Translations under genes and position numbers: made by a program
Shown: positions 8,815-17,625 of the stretch, in pieces
Position numbering within the stretch: position 1 is the first letter of the stretch
Layout: each line of letters opens with the position of its first letter
The notes under the pieces: model-generated
What the model was told of the DNA's origin: nothing
Databases searched by the model: none
What the model saw: the letters and a program-made list of their open reading frames with translations, nothing else
NCBI GenBank assembly: GCA_016932095.1
Contig: JAFGDN010000093.1
Location: forward strand, 23,101-87,100
DNA: 64,000 nt
Direction: 5' to 3'
DNA from: Sedimentisphaerales bacterium
GTDB taxonomy: Bacteria > Planctomycetota > Phycisphaerae > Sedimentisphaerales > Anaerobacaceae

Positions 8815-9546
8815 ATGAAGGAATTTGTGATAAGAGTCAGGTACGGCGGGCTTGGCGACCACCTGCTTTGGAGTCATTTGCCGCGAATCGCCAAAACGGT
8901 CGGGGGCTATGAGAAGGTCTATATTTCCAATTTTTCTGAATATCGCCATCCCGACTACAAAAAGCTGGTCTGGGAGCTTAATCCGCTTGTTGACGGTTTT
9001 TGTGACCGGGACGGCGAGTGTCCGGCGATAACGACTATTATGCCCGGGGCTAACTTTCTGGATATGCTGATGCTTGCGTTTGGCCTGGACGATGGCTCGC
9101 GTTTTCATGAGCCGGAGATATTTTACAGCCCGAGGATTATTACCCAGCTCCAGGACAAATGCGTATTCGACCCGAACTATGCCTCGCACACCGGCGCTAT
9201 ATCGAGCAGGAAACTTATTCGCTATCTGGATGAATCGGGGCCCGTGGACCTGCAAATGCCGACGCGTGTCAAGTCGTATGGAGCACGCAGGGACGTTCCC
9301 ATTCTTGATTCCAAAGGCGTTTTCCACTATTGTGATGTTATTGCGTCCTGCCGGAGGTTTTATTGTTTGACTTCCGGCGGAGCGACACTGGCGGCGGCGC
9401 TGCGGAAACCGTCCACGGTTTTTTACGGGTATGGGGTTAGTCGGTGCTTTCATCATTCCCCGCAGCATAAGTACGTGGATGTCTCAATGGCGTTTGCAAA
9501 ACTAATGTATCCGGCAGTTCGAATCCTGGACAAGATTCGGTGTTGA
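8815..9546 (+). CDS. GT9-like (heptosyltransferase-fold) glycosyltransferase
   Basis: The ATG at 8815 with an AGGGGGA site is preferred over the upstream TTG at 8791. The N-terminus VRYGGLGDHLLWSHLPRI resembles the glycine-rich first turn of the GT9/ADP-heptosyltransferase GT-B fold, and the C-terminal SGGATLAAALRKPSTVFYG resembles the GT9 donor-binding loop. At 243 residues it is shorter than typical GT9 enzymes (about 320-350), so it may be a reduced or divergent member. It overlaps the following radical SAM gene by 7 bases. Confidence 0.6.
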   Translation: MKEFVIRVRYGGLGDHLLWSHLPRIAKTVGGYEKVYISNFSEYRHPDYKKLVWELNPLVDGFCDRDGECPAITTIMPGANFLDMLMLAFGLDDGSRFHEPEIFYSPRIITQLQDKCVFDPNYASHTGAISSRKLIRYLDESGPVDLQMPTRVKSYGARRDVPILDSKGVFHYCDVIASCRRFYCLTSGGATLAAALRKPSTVFYGYGVSRCFHHSPQHKYVDVSMAFAKLMYPAVRILDKIRC

Positions 9547-10511
9547 TAAGGATAGTCAACGAGTACGATTGTTCGAAGGGTAATCGCGGCTCTCTTAATG
9601 CGCTGCGCGGCTCGGTGGGTCTTCGACGGATGTCTCTCGAAGTTGTCTGGCGCGCGTACCGGCTTTTGCGGACTTCTATGCCCTCGGCGATAGAAATCGA
9701 GACAATCAACCGATGCAACAACGAATGCGCCTTTTGTCCTGTAAACAGGCATAAAGACCCTCGCCGGCCGGCCAGAATGTCCGATGAGCTGCTTGAAAAA
9801 ATTGCCCGTGAGCTTCACGAAAGGCAATATAAGGGCCTATTAGCCCTTTTCAGTAATAACGAGCCGCTGATGGATAAGAGAATTGTCGATATCTGCTGGC
9901 TGTTCAGGAATGAGGTGCCGCACGCGTATATTTATATTTCTACAAACGGCATCCTGTTGACGTCCGAGATATATACCCGTCTTTTTGACGCCGGCCTGGA
10001 CCAGATGACAATCAACAATTACGACGACGGGCTGGAGCTGATCGGCCCCGTTAAGGCGATGGCGGGTTTTATGAACTCCGCCCGCGATTCGCGAATCGCC
10101 GGGTACGTCAAAAAAACAAAAATAGTGATGAGAAAGAAAAACGAGATTTTATCCAATCGCGCCGGTTGCGCGCCTAATAAAGATGAGAATTTTGACAGGT
10201 CTTACACGCGTTATTCCAGTTCTTCCTGCACACTGCCTTTTATTCAGGTTGTTATTCGTCCGTCCGGACAGGTCAGCTTGTGCTGCCAGGACGCGCTGGG
10301 CATGGTTACTTTGGGTAACGTGAATAATCAGTCAATCCGGGGTATCTGGAACTCGCAGGAGTTCAATGACGTTAGAAACCGGCTCAGCAAATATGGCAGG
10401 AAGGCCGTGCCTTTGTGCAGTGTCTGCGACGTTGCTCTTCTCTGCAAGGCGGTTACCGAGAGGCGGTTGTACGGTTTCATCGGTTTTGGAATGAGTCGTT
10501 TCGAGATTTAA
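9540..10511 (+). CDS. Radical SAM / SPASM-domain protein
   Basis: The radical SAM cluster motif C-x3-C-x2-C is present in TINRCNNECAFCPVN near residues 56-70. The C-terminal half has the cysteine set of a SPASM or twitch domain that would bind auxiliary FeS clusters: SSCTLPF, VSLCCQDA, and LCSVCDVALLCKAV. GTG at 9540 is taken as start because it overlaps the previous stop; the ATG at 9630 is an alternative. Radical SAM/SPASM enzymes modify peptides or sugars by radical chemistry. Its place between glycosyltransferases and a methyltransferase suggests a sugar or lipid intermediate as substrate, which is inference. Confidence 0.8.
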   Translation: MLIRIVNEYDCSKGNRGSLNALRGSVGLRRMSLEVVWRAYRLLRTSMPSAIEIETINRCNNECAFCPVNRHKDPRRPARMSDELLEKIARELHERQYKGLLALFSNNEPLMDKRIVDICWLFRNEVPHAYIYISTNGILLTSEIYTRLFDAGLDQMTINNYDDGLELIGPVKAMAGFMNSARDSRIAGYVKKTKIVMRKKNEILSNRAGCAPNKDENFDRSYTRYSSSSCTLPFIQVVIRPSGQVSLCCQDALGMVTLGNVNNQSIRGIWNSQEFNDVRNRLSKYGRKAVPLCSVCDVALLCKAVTERRLYGFIGFGMSRFEI

Positions 10512-10736
10512 TGTGAAAAAGCGCTTTGTGCGGAATGTACGGAGGATATGAAACAGCATCCTGATAGCATGTTTCTTTTTGCCAGCGGAGACTTAAAAGT
10601 AAACTATCCGGTGTTCATTTCAGAGCCGATTTGAGTCGAAATCGTAAGGCTGGCCAATATCGTGTCACTTGGGTATGGGTATGAATGGTCGGTAAGTGGG
10701 TAATGATGGTCCTTGGATACATATGGAGGCTAAACT

Positions 10737-11822
10737 ATGAAACTGACGTTACTCAACTACATAGCTTGTCAAAAGTGCGGTAGTGCGTTTGAATTACGAG
10801 AAGCGGCTTATGAGCACGGCGAGGTTAAACAAGGGTTTCTGGCTTGCGCCAAATGCAACTTGGAATTTCCTATAACGAATTTTATTCCTAGGTTCGCTGA
10901 AGCAGATAATTACGCTGCCGCATTTGGTCTTCAATGGAACCGATTTAGTCGCACACAAATCGACAAATATAATGGCACGACTTTGTCGAGCGACCGATTC
11001 TACAGAGAATCAGGATGGAGCCCGACAGACCTGCGAGGATCTATGGTCCTTGAGGCAGGGTGTGGTGCGGGGCGATTCACACAAGCTTGTCTCGATGCAG
11101 GCGCGGAGGTTGTTGCTTTCGATCTGAGCAACAGCGTCGACGCCTGTTTGCAGAATCACGGCTTGGTGCAAAACCTTCACATAATTCAGGCGGACATATA
11201 TAACTTACCCTTCAAAAAAAAGCTGTTCGACCGCGCATTCTGTTTCGGTGTTTTGCAGCATACACCAGACCCTGAAGGGGCGTTCGCGAGTCTCGTGCCG
11301 TACTTGCGGCCCGACGGCTTTGTTGCGGTCGATGTGTATCGAAAAGTGTTCTGGAACTGGTTATTACCAAAGTACTATTTCAGATTTGTGAGCAGGCTTG
11401 TTTCTTATCCCAAGCTGTTCGACATTGTATCAAACAAGATGGTTCCTTTACTGTTGCCGTTTTCCGACTTTATTGGGCGCATTCCACGGATTGGTCTTTA
11501 TCTACGTAGAATCCTGCCCGTTGCCAATATTAGAGGATATGCTCCGCTCAGTGAAGAAGTAATCAGAGATTGGGCTGTCCTCGATACATTTGATATGCTC
11601 GCTGCCAGATATGACCAACCGCAAACTGCGACGCAAATTCGTCGCTGGTTTGCTGATGCTGGCCTCGTAGATACTGTGGTCTGGAATCGACGAACTATCG
11701 TAATCGGTCAAGGGCATGTCCGCAGTCAAAACGCCGTCGTCAGTGCGCCGAACTGCTCTAAAGGACGGAAATGTGCTCTTAACTCCCCAACAGTTAACAT
11801 TCCTGCTCATAACGAGCGATAG
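10737..11822 (+). CDS. SAM methyltransferase with N-terminal Trm112-like zinc ribbon
   Basis: Residues 1-50 form a zinc ribbon with two CxxC pairs (Cys11/Cys14 and about Cys37/Cys40), as in Trm112-type domains fused to methyltransferases. Residues about 85-230 form the Methyltransf_11 core with VLEAGCGAGRFTQACLDAG and the FGVLQHTPDPEGAF region. A GGAGG site precedes the ATG. The gene is isolated by a 225-base gap before and about 50 bases after, without the overlaps seen elsewhere in the locus, and its codon use looks different, so it may be a separate acquisition. The substrate is unknown, probably a glycolipid intermediate. Confidence 0.75.
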   Translation: MKLTLLNYIACQKCGSAFELREAAYEHGEVKQGFLACAKCNLEFPITNFIPRFAEADNYAAAFGLQWNRFSRTQIDKYNGTTLSSDRFYRESGWSPTDLRGSMVLEAGCGAGRFTQACLDAGAEVVAFDLSNSVDACLQNHGLVQNLHIIQADIYNLPFKKKLFDRAFCFGVLQHTPDPEGAFASLVPYLRPDGFVAVDVYRKVFWNWLLPKYYFRFVSRLVSYPKLFDIVSNKMVPLLLPFSDFIGRIPRIGLYLRRILPVANIRGYAPLSEEVIRDWAVLDTFDMLAARYDQPQTATQIRRWFADAGLVDTVVWNRRTIVIGQGHVRSQNAVVSAPNCSKGRKCALNSPTVNIPAHNER

Positions 11823-11875
11823 CCCTTCCTATTCGTGATCAAAAACGTCAAGGATTAGGCTAACTTTGGATGACT

Positions 11876-13837
11876 ATGTGCGGAATATGCGGATTTGTGC
11901 GTTTTAACGGCGTCGTAACCGATGGCAGCGAGACGTTACATCGTATGACGGCGGCTCTGGGCCATCGCGGTCCCGATGATTCAGGTTATTACGTCGGCGG
12001 CTGTTACGGCAGGCCCGCGTCCGTTCTGCTCGGACACACCCGGCTGAAGGTCATAGACCTCACCGAGGCGGCAAGCCAGCCGTTGGCCAATGAGGATGAA
12101 ACCGTCTTTGTGGTGTTTAACGGCGAGATATATAACTTCTCTGATTTGCGTCGTCGGCTCGCTGCAGACGGACACCGCTTCCGGTCTGCGTCGGATACGG
12201 AGGTCATTGTCCACGCATACGAGCAGTTCGGGGATGATTTCGTTCGGCATCTCGATGGAATGTTTGCTTTTGCTCTGTGGGATACCCGACGCAACGCCTT
12301 GGTGCTCGCCCGCGACAGAACGGGCAAAAAACCGTTATACTATTCGTTCAACGGCGACGTTTTTGTCTTTGCCTCGGAAATAAAGGCGATTATGGTCTGT
12401 CCCTGGATTGAACGCAGGGTCTCGGTTGATACCTTTGCCGAGTATTTTACTTTCGGCTACGTCGGTGCGCCTCGAACGATGTATGAAGGCATAAGTCAGC
12501 TTGCGCCGGCTTCCTGTCTTGTTTTTGAAAATAATACGATTCGCGGTCCTGATACTTATTGGCGGCTTGATTTCCCGCCAGAAGGCCGTGAAGAATCGCG
12601 TCCCATTGACGCCGTAAAAAGTGAAATCAGGGAGCTTGTCGTTTCGGCCGTCCACAGGCGGCTAATCAGCGACGTTCCCTTGGGCGTATTGCTCAGCGGC
12701 GGGCTGGATTCTTCGATAGTCGTCGGCGTAATGAGAAAGTTGAGCGGGTCCGACATCAGGACTTTCAGTATAGGGTTCGAGGGCGAAACGTCGTTTGATG
12801 AAAGGCCTTATGCCGCCCGGGTCGCAAAGCACTTTGGAACGCGACACACGGAATTTGTCGTCAAAATCGAGCCGGTGGAGCTGATGGAAAAACTTCTGTG
12901 GCATTACGACCAGCCATACGGCGATTCGGCAGCCATTCCGACGTATCTGGTTAGCAAAATGGCAAGGCAGTTTGTAACGGTTGCCCTCAACGGTGACGGC
13001 GGCGATGAGGTTTTCGGCGGCTACGAAAGGTTCAGGGCCGCTTTATTTTGCGCCAATATTCCGGCCTTTGTTATGAAGGCGGGGGCTTATTTCACGGGTC
13101 TGATGCCGAGAAATTACGGATATTACAGTCCTAAAAGACGGCTCGAACGTTTCTTCAGCGGCAGCAACAACGGCACTGTTATGTCGCGATACTTGGACTG
13201 GATTTCAATCTTTAACGGCGATATGCTGCGGGAATTGATTAGCAGGGGGGGCGATATTTACGACCTGATGGAGCGGCGTTTAAAACTTTCAGAGAATGCG
13301 TCTCTTCTGAACCGTATGCTTCACTTCAATTTCATAACCTATCTGCCCGGGGACCTGAACACAAAAATGGACCGGATGAGTATGGCGCACGGGCTGGAAA
13401 CAAGGTCGCCGTTTCTCGACACCGGACTTATCGAATACGTCGCTCGGATTGGTCCGCGTCTTAAAATAAAGGGTGGCTGCACAAAGCGCATACTTCGTCT
13501 TGCCTTCAAAGATATGCTGCCGGCGGGGATAATCAAAAGAAAAAAGCACGGCTTTGGTATGCCGCTGGGATTGTGGTTCAAAGACGGCTTGGGCGATTGT
13601 TTCTCGCAGTTGCTTCTCAGCGACGCCTGCAGGGCAAAACAGTTCCTCAACCCGGATTATATCGGCCGGATTTTCCGGGAGCATCAGCAGGGCAGCCACG
13701 ACCACGGTTATCGCCTGTGGACGCTGCTTCAGTTTGAGATGTGGCTGCGAATGCTGGAAAAGCCCCCGACCTGGCGGCCGGGAGAGGCAATTGAACGGCC
13801 GACTGAAAAGCGGCTGGTTCAAACGGGGAAATTATGA
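11876..13837 (+). CDS. asnB: Asparagine synthase (glutamine-hydrolysing) family protein
   Basis: The start at 11876 is chosen because it gives Met-Cys-Gly-Ile-Cys-Gly, placing the class II glutaminase nucleophile Cys at position 2; the ATG six bases upstream would bury it. Residues 2-210 are the Ntn-type glutaminase domain (GHRGPDDSGYY, FNGEIYNF). The C-terminal synthetase domain has the ATP-binding PP-loop LLSGGLDSSIVVGV near residue 272 and NGDGGDEVFGGY. AsnB homologues in surface-polysaccharide loci amidate sugar or amino-acid carboxylates, or simply make asparagine; the locus favours the first but does not prove it. It overlaps the next gene by 4 bases. Confidence 0.9.
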   Translation: MCGICGFVRFNGVVTDGSETLHRMTAALGHRGPDDSGYYVGGCYGRPASVLLGHTRLKVIDLTEAASQPLANEDETVFVVFNGEIYNFSDLRRRLAADGHRFRSASDTEVIVHAYEQFGDDFVRHLDGMFAFALWDTRRNALVLARDRTGKKPLYYSFNGDVFVFASEIKAIMVCPWIERRVSVDTFAEYFTFGYVGAPRTMYEGISQLAPASCLVFENNTIRGPDTYWRLDFPPEGREESRPIDAVKSEIRELVVSAVHRRLISDVPLGVLLSGGLDSSIVVGVMRKLSGSDIRTFSIGFEGETSFDERPYAARVAKHFGTRHTEFVVKIEPVELMEKLLWHYDQPYGDSAAIPTYLVSKMARQFVTVALNGDGGDEVFGGYERFRAALFCANIPAFVMKAGAYFTGLMPRNYGYYSPKRRLERFFSGSNNGTVMSRYLDWISIFNGDMLRELISRGGDIYDLMERRLKLSENASLLNRMLHFNFITYLPGDLNTKMDRMSMAHGLETRSPFLDTGLIEYVARIGPRLKIKGGCTKRILRLAFKDMLPAGIIKRKKHGFGMPLGLWFKDGLGDCFSQLLLSDACRAKQFLNPDYIGRIFREHQQGSHDHGYRLWTLLQFEMWLRMLEKPPTWRPGEAIERPTEKRLVQTGKL

Positions 13838-14709
13838 GCGCGCCGGTAACGGTTATAATTCCTGCCTATAACGAGCAGGTCAATTTGTCCGCGGCGATAA
13901 AAAGCGTCGCCGGCTGGGCCGAGCAGGTTATCGTCGTTGATTCTTTCAGCAAAGACGCCACTGTTGAAATCGCAGACACCCTCGGTGCCGAGATTTATCG
14001 GCATAAATACGAGAGTATCGCAGCCCAGAGGACGTGGGCGATGAACCTACCGGCAGTCAGAAACCGGTGGATTTTTAACCTTGACGCCGATGAACGTCTT
14101 ACCGATGAGCTTAAAGATGAGCTGAATTACCGGCTGCACAATATCCCCGATGAGGTCGGCGCCTTTGCAATACGCAGAAAACACATCTTTATGGGAAGAT
14201 GGATGCGGCACGGCGGCGACTACATCTGGCTCATCCGGCTTGTCAGAAAAGGCCGATGCAGAATCATAAAAACACCTTACCTCAATGAGCATACCATAGT
14301 AAATGGGCGCGTTGAGAAACTTGAAGCCGATTTTATTCATCTGACCGAAAAAACCTTCACTGAATGGGTCGAGCGACAGGCACGCGGCTCGCTGAAATAC
14401 ACCCTCGCTATGCTGAATAATACCACCGACGACCCCCGGCCGGATCCCGAAAAAGGAGAATCCATTGAAGGCCCTGTTCGCACTTGGCTGAATCACCGGC
14501 TCTTTTATAAAACGCCTTTTTTCATCAGGCCTTTTATAAGATTTTTCGTGAATTATTTTTTGCGGGGCGGCTTTCTCGACGGCTGGCAGGGTTACGTTTA
14601 TCACACCGTCAACGATTTTCTATATCCGTTTTTTGTTTACGCAAACCGAAGGGAAATCAGGCAGTCCGCCGACGCGAGAGAATTCGCCGAGAAGTCCCTA
14701 TGGCGTTAG
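13834..14709 (+). CDS. Glycosyltransferase family 2 (WaaE/KdtX-like)
   Basis: The 291-residue protein has the GT-A nucleotide-binding start VTVIIPAYNEQVNL, the strand VIVVDSFSKDAT and the metal-binding FNLDADERL motif (DxD) near residue 76. The C-terminal half (RRKHIFMGRWMRHGG, LNEHTIVNG, LTEKTFTEWVERQARG) matches lipopolysaccharide-core GT2 enzymes of the WaaE type. It overlaps asnB by 4 bases and the next glycosyltransferase by 10 bases, so translation is probably coupled. The transferred sugar is unknown. Confidence 0.85.
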   Translation: MSAPVTVIIPAYNEQVNLSAAIKSVAGWAEQVIVVDSFSKDATVEIADTLGAEIYRHKYESIAAQRTWAMNLPAVRNRWIFNLDADERLTDELKDELNYRLHNIPDEVGAFAIRRKHIFMGRWMRHGGDYIWLIRLVRKGRCRIIKTPYLNEHTIVNGRVEKLEADFIHLTEKTFTEWVERQARGSLKYTLAMLNNTTDDPRPDPEKGESIEGPVRTWLNHRLFYKTPFFIRPFIRFFVNYFLRGGFLDGWQGYVYHTVNDFLYPFFVYANRREIRQSADAREFAEKSLWR

Positions 14710-15776
14710 GTGGACAGGTCGGTAAAGATTCGAGTATGCAGACGTTTCCGGAAATCTCCGTAATTGTTCCGATGAAAGATGAGGCGGGCTACGCGGCTGG
14801 GTGTATCGAGCGGTTGTTTTGCCAGACGTATCCGAAGGACAGGACCGAGATTCTTGTCGTTGACGGTCGCAGCCGGGATGAAACAAAAAGCATTGTTTCA
14901 TCCGTCGCGGCCCGCAACGGCAGCGGGCCGATTCTCCGGCTTCTCGATAATCCGAAAAGCCAGAGGGCCTCCGCAATGAACATCGGCATCAGAAATGCCA
15001 AAAGCGACGTTATCATTCGTATAGACGCCAGGACTGAAATAAATCCCGATTATATTGAAAAATGCGTCGAGACGCTTCTTAAAACGGGGGCCGACAACGT
15101 CGGGGGAATGCAGGCGCCTAGGGTCTGGCGCAACGGTGACCCCGACAAGGAATTGACTCAGCGGGCCATTGGTCTGGCTCTGTCGCATCCTTTTGGTATC
15201 GGCAACGCACAGTTTCGACTCGGCAGGCAAAGCGGTTACGTCGATACGGTATATCTGGGGTGCTTCAATAAAAACGTTTTCAGCAGGGTAGGTCTGTTCG
15301 ATGAGGATTCGCCCGTTATCAGCGAGGACTCTGATATGAATTACCGGATTCGCGAATCCGGGGGCAGGGTCTATTTTAACAAGGATATTGTCGCCTATTA
15401 CTATCCGCGGGATAATTTCAAAGAGCTGGCGCGGCTGTATTTTCGCTACGGTGGTGCAAAGGCGGGCAATTTTCTTAAAATAAAAAAGTTCACCGCCTGG
15501 CGCCAGCTTGTCCCGCCGGCGTTTTTGGCCTTGATTGTTGTTCTGGGTTTCGGCTCGTTATTTTCGCTTTGGGCGGCAATTGCCTTTGCCTTTGTTTTAG
15601 GTGTCTATGTGCTTGCGGGTTTGCTGGTCAGCGCGAAACTTGCTGGAAAGGAAAGGCGAGTTTCGTTATTTGGCCGGCTTTTAGTGGTTTTCCCCGTTCT
15701 TCATTTTTCCTGGGCGACGGGTTTCTTCGTCCGATTGATGCAAAGGCCCGAACCCGGCCGATACTGGGGTTATTGA
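14700..15776 (+). CDS. Glycosyltransferase family 2 with C-terminal membrane helices
   Basis: The GT-A domain runs over residues 18-250: ISVIVPMKDEAGYAAGCI, VVDGRSRDET, and IIRIDARTEIN as the DxD. The distal QRASAMN-type and SEDSDMNYRI (ED-x-D) motifs suit a processive-type or ExoA-like GT2. Two hydrophobic helices near residues 270-310 and a third near 335 would anchor it in the inner membrane. The start may be the ATG at 14700, overlapping the previous gene, or the one at 14736. It belongs to the same coupled operon. Confidence 0.82.
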   Translation: MALGGQVGKDSSMQTFPEISVIVPMKDEAGYAAGCIERLFCQTYPKDRTEILVVDGRSRDETKSIVSSVAARNGSGPILRLLDNPKSQRASAMNIGIRNAKSDVIIRIDARTEINPDYIEKCVETLLKTGADNVGGMQAPRVWRNGDPDKELTQRAIGLALSHPFGIGNAQFRLGRQSGYVDTVYLGCFNKNVFSRVGLFDEDSPVISEDSDMNYRIRESGGRVYFNKDIVAYYYPRDNFKELARLYFRYGGAKAGNFLKIKKFTAWRQLVPPAFLALIVVLGFGSLFSLWAAIAFAFVLGVYVLAGLLVSAKLAGKERRVSLFGRLLVVFPVLHFSWATGFFVRLMQRPEPGRYWGY

Positions 15777-15819
15777 GCCGGGTGTTTTATTGCGGCAATT
15801 TCATAGAGGGAGCTTAAGA

Positions 15820-16650
15820 TTGGCTCATAGTTTCAGCAAATTTATTTTATCCCCGGTTCTCGGGCGCAAGTGTCTTCAGCCGGTTTACGAAAAACTTCAT
15901 TTTCTGTCTTTGGCGGGGATGAATTACGGTTTCAGTGAAGTCGAGATAAGCGGGGAGCTGAAAACAATCGGTTTTGCGGCCAGGAAGCTGAAAGCCATTT
16001 ATGGGCCGGTGCCTTTGGTTTGTTTTGACGTTGGCGCCAACGTCGGTGACTGGTCGAGGGCCTGCCTGGGATTTTTCGGCGGCAATTTGAACCTGTATCT
16101 TTTTGAGCCGTTGCAAAATACGTATGAAATCCTGCACCGTAAGATGCAAAAGGACTTTTCCGGCCTGATAGGCAGCAGGGTTCGTTTGTTTAATCTTGGT
16201 TTCTCAGACAAAAAGGAAACGGCCGACGTTTTTTATGACGTCGGCGGGTCGGGGCTTGCGTCGCTTTATCAAAGAAAAATGGACCATTTTAACAGGCGGC
16301 TCGATAAGACCTCGAAGGTTGCGTTGACGACCGTTGATGAATTTTGCCGGGACAATAATGTTGAAAAAATTCATTTTATGAAGCTCGATATCGAAGGGCA
16401 CGAGCTGGCGGCGCTGAAGGGGGCTTCCGGATTGATAAACAAGGGCGGCATCGATTTTATACAATTTGAGTTTGGCGGCGCGAATATCGATTCCAAAACG
16501 TTTTTTCAGGATTTCTTCTACTTGCTTGGTCCTTACTACGATATTTACAGAATCTGCAGGAACGGATTAAGAAAAATATCGGCCTACTCGGAACAATACG
16601 AGGTCTTCATCACAATAAACTATCTGGCGGTGCGAAAGCGGCTTTATTAA
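15820..16650 (+). CDS. FkbM-family methyltransferase
   Basis: TTG at 15820 is preferred because AGAGGG lies about nine bases upstream; a TTG at 15790 lacks such a site. Motif I is VCFDVGANVGDWS near residue 65, followed by LFEPLQNTYEIL and LDIEGHELAALKGA, the diagnostic FkbM pattern. The protein is a clear paralogue of the frameshifted gene at 5857-6704, sharing the C-terminal FFQDFFY and the final YEVFITINYLA segments. FkbM enzymes transfer methyl groups to sugar hydroxyls in polysaccharides and natural products. Confidence 0.85.
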   Translation: MAHSFSKFILSPVLGRKCLQPVYEKLHFLSLAGMNYGFSEVEISGELKTIGFAARKLKAIYGPVPLVCFDVGANVGDWSRACLGFFGGNLNLYLFEPLQNTYEILHRKMQKDFSGLIGSRVRLFNLGFSDKKETADVFYDVGGSGLASLYQRKMDHFNRRLDKTSKVALTTVDEFCRDNNVEKIHFMKLDIEGHELAALKGASGLINKGGIDFIQFEFGGANIDSKTFFQDFFYLLGPYYDIYRICRNGLRKISAYSEQYEVFITINYLAVRKRLY

Positions 16651-16678
16651 TTCAAGACCTCTTTAACGGGAGTGATTT

Positions 16679-17623
16679 TTGCAAAAGGCAAACGTTTTAA
16701 TCACTGGTGTAGCGGGTTTCATCGGCAGTAACCTCGCAGACCGGCTGTGTTCGCTGGATGGTTATAAGGTAACAGGCATAGATAATCTGGCATACGGCGT
16801 AAGAGAGCAGGTGCCTGACGCCGTTGAGTTTCACAAGGTTGATATTCGCTCCAAGGCGATATATCCGCTTTTTGAAAACGTCGATTATGTTTTTCACCTT
16901 GCCGCGAAAAACTGTATCAGCGACTGCCAGGCCGACCCCGTCGAGACGGCCGACGTCAACGTTACCGGGACGGTAAATGTTTTCGAGGCCGCAAGACGGG
17001 CGGGAGTTAAAAAGGTCATTTACGCCGAATCATCAGCTTTATACGAGGCCAGCACTGTTTTCCCGACGCCCGAGGCGCAGGTCAAACCGGAGAGCTTTTA
17101 CGCCGCAAGCAAAGTCGCCTCGATGTATTTTGCGGACTCGTTCGGGCGCTTTTCGGATTTGCGTTTTACGGCGCTACGTTACTTTTGCGTGTATGGCCCC
17201 CGCCAGGATTACAGAAGGAACATCCCGCCCGTAATGAGCGCGTTTATTATAAAGTTGCTGAAAGGCGAGAACCCGGTCATATACGGCACGGGCGACAAGA
17301 GACGGGATTTTGTTTACGTTGACGACGTTAATGATTTTCATTTGCTCTGTATGAACAAAGGCGTTACCGACGGCCGGGCGTTCAATATCGGCTCAGGTGA
17401 AAATTATTCCGTCAATGAGATTTATCAAATGATAGCCGAATTGCTGAATGTTCGGGTAAGTCCCCTTCATAGGCCTGATTTGCCGGGCGAGGCGGTACAG
17501 ACGCTGGCCGACGTTACAAACGCCCGACGGCTGGGATGGTCGCCTAAAACGGCCATAAAAGACGGGCTTAAAGATATGATTGATTTCATCAGGCGTGAAT
17601 TTCAAAAGGGGAATATAAAATAG
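16679..17623 (+). CDS. NAD-dependent epimerase/dehydratase (extended SDR)
   Basis: The TTG start is supported by ACGGGAG upstream. The N-terminal Rossmann motif is ITGVAGFIGSNLADRL (GxxGxxG), the catalytic Tyr-Lys pair is in YAASKVASMYF near residue 144, and the substrate part has RYFCVYGPRQDY. The 314-residue length fits GalE/WbpP-type nucleotide-sugar 4-epimerases. It is the first gene of the module that continues with a nucleotidyltransferase and a heptose-kinase homologue, so a GDP- or UDP-linked product of that module is its likely substrate. Confidence 0.85.
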   Translation: MQKANVLITGVAGFIGSNLADRLCSLDGYKVTGIDNLAYGVREQVPDAVEFHKVDIRSKAIYPLFENVDYVFHLAAKNCISDCQADPVETADVNVTGTVNVFEAARRAGVKKVIYAESSALYEASTVFPTPEAQVKPESFYAASKVASMYFADSFGRFSDLRFTALRYFCVYGPRQDYRRNIPPVMSAFIIKLLKGENPVIYGTGDKRRDFVYVDDVNDFHLLCMNKGVTDGRAFNIGSGENYSVNEIYQMIAELLNVRVSPLHRPDLPGEAVQTLADVTNARRLGWSPKTAIKDGLKDMIDFIRREFQKGNIK

Positions 17624-17625
17624 CG

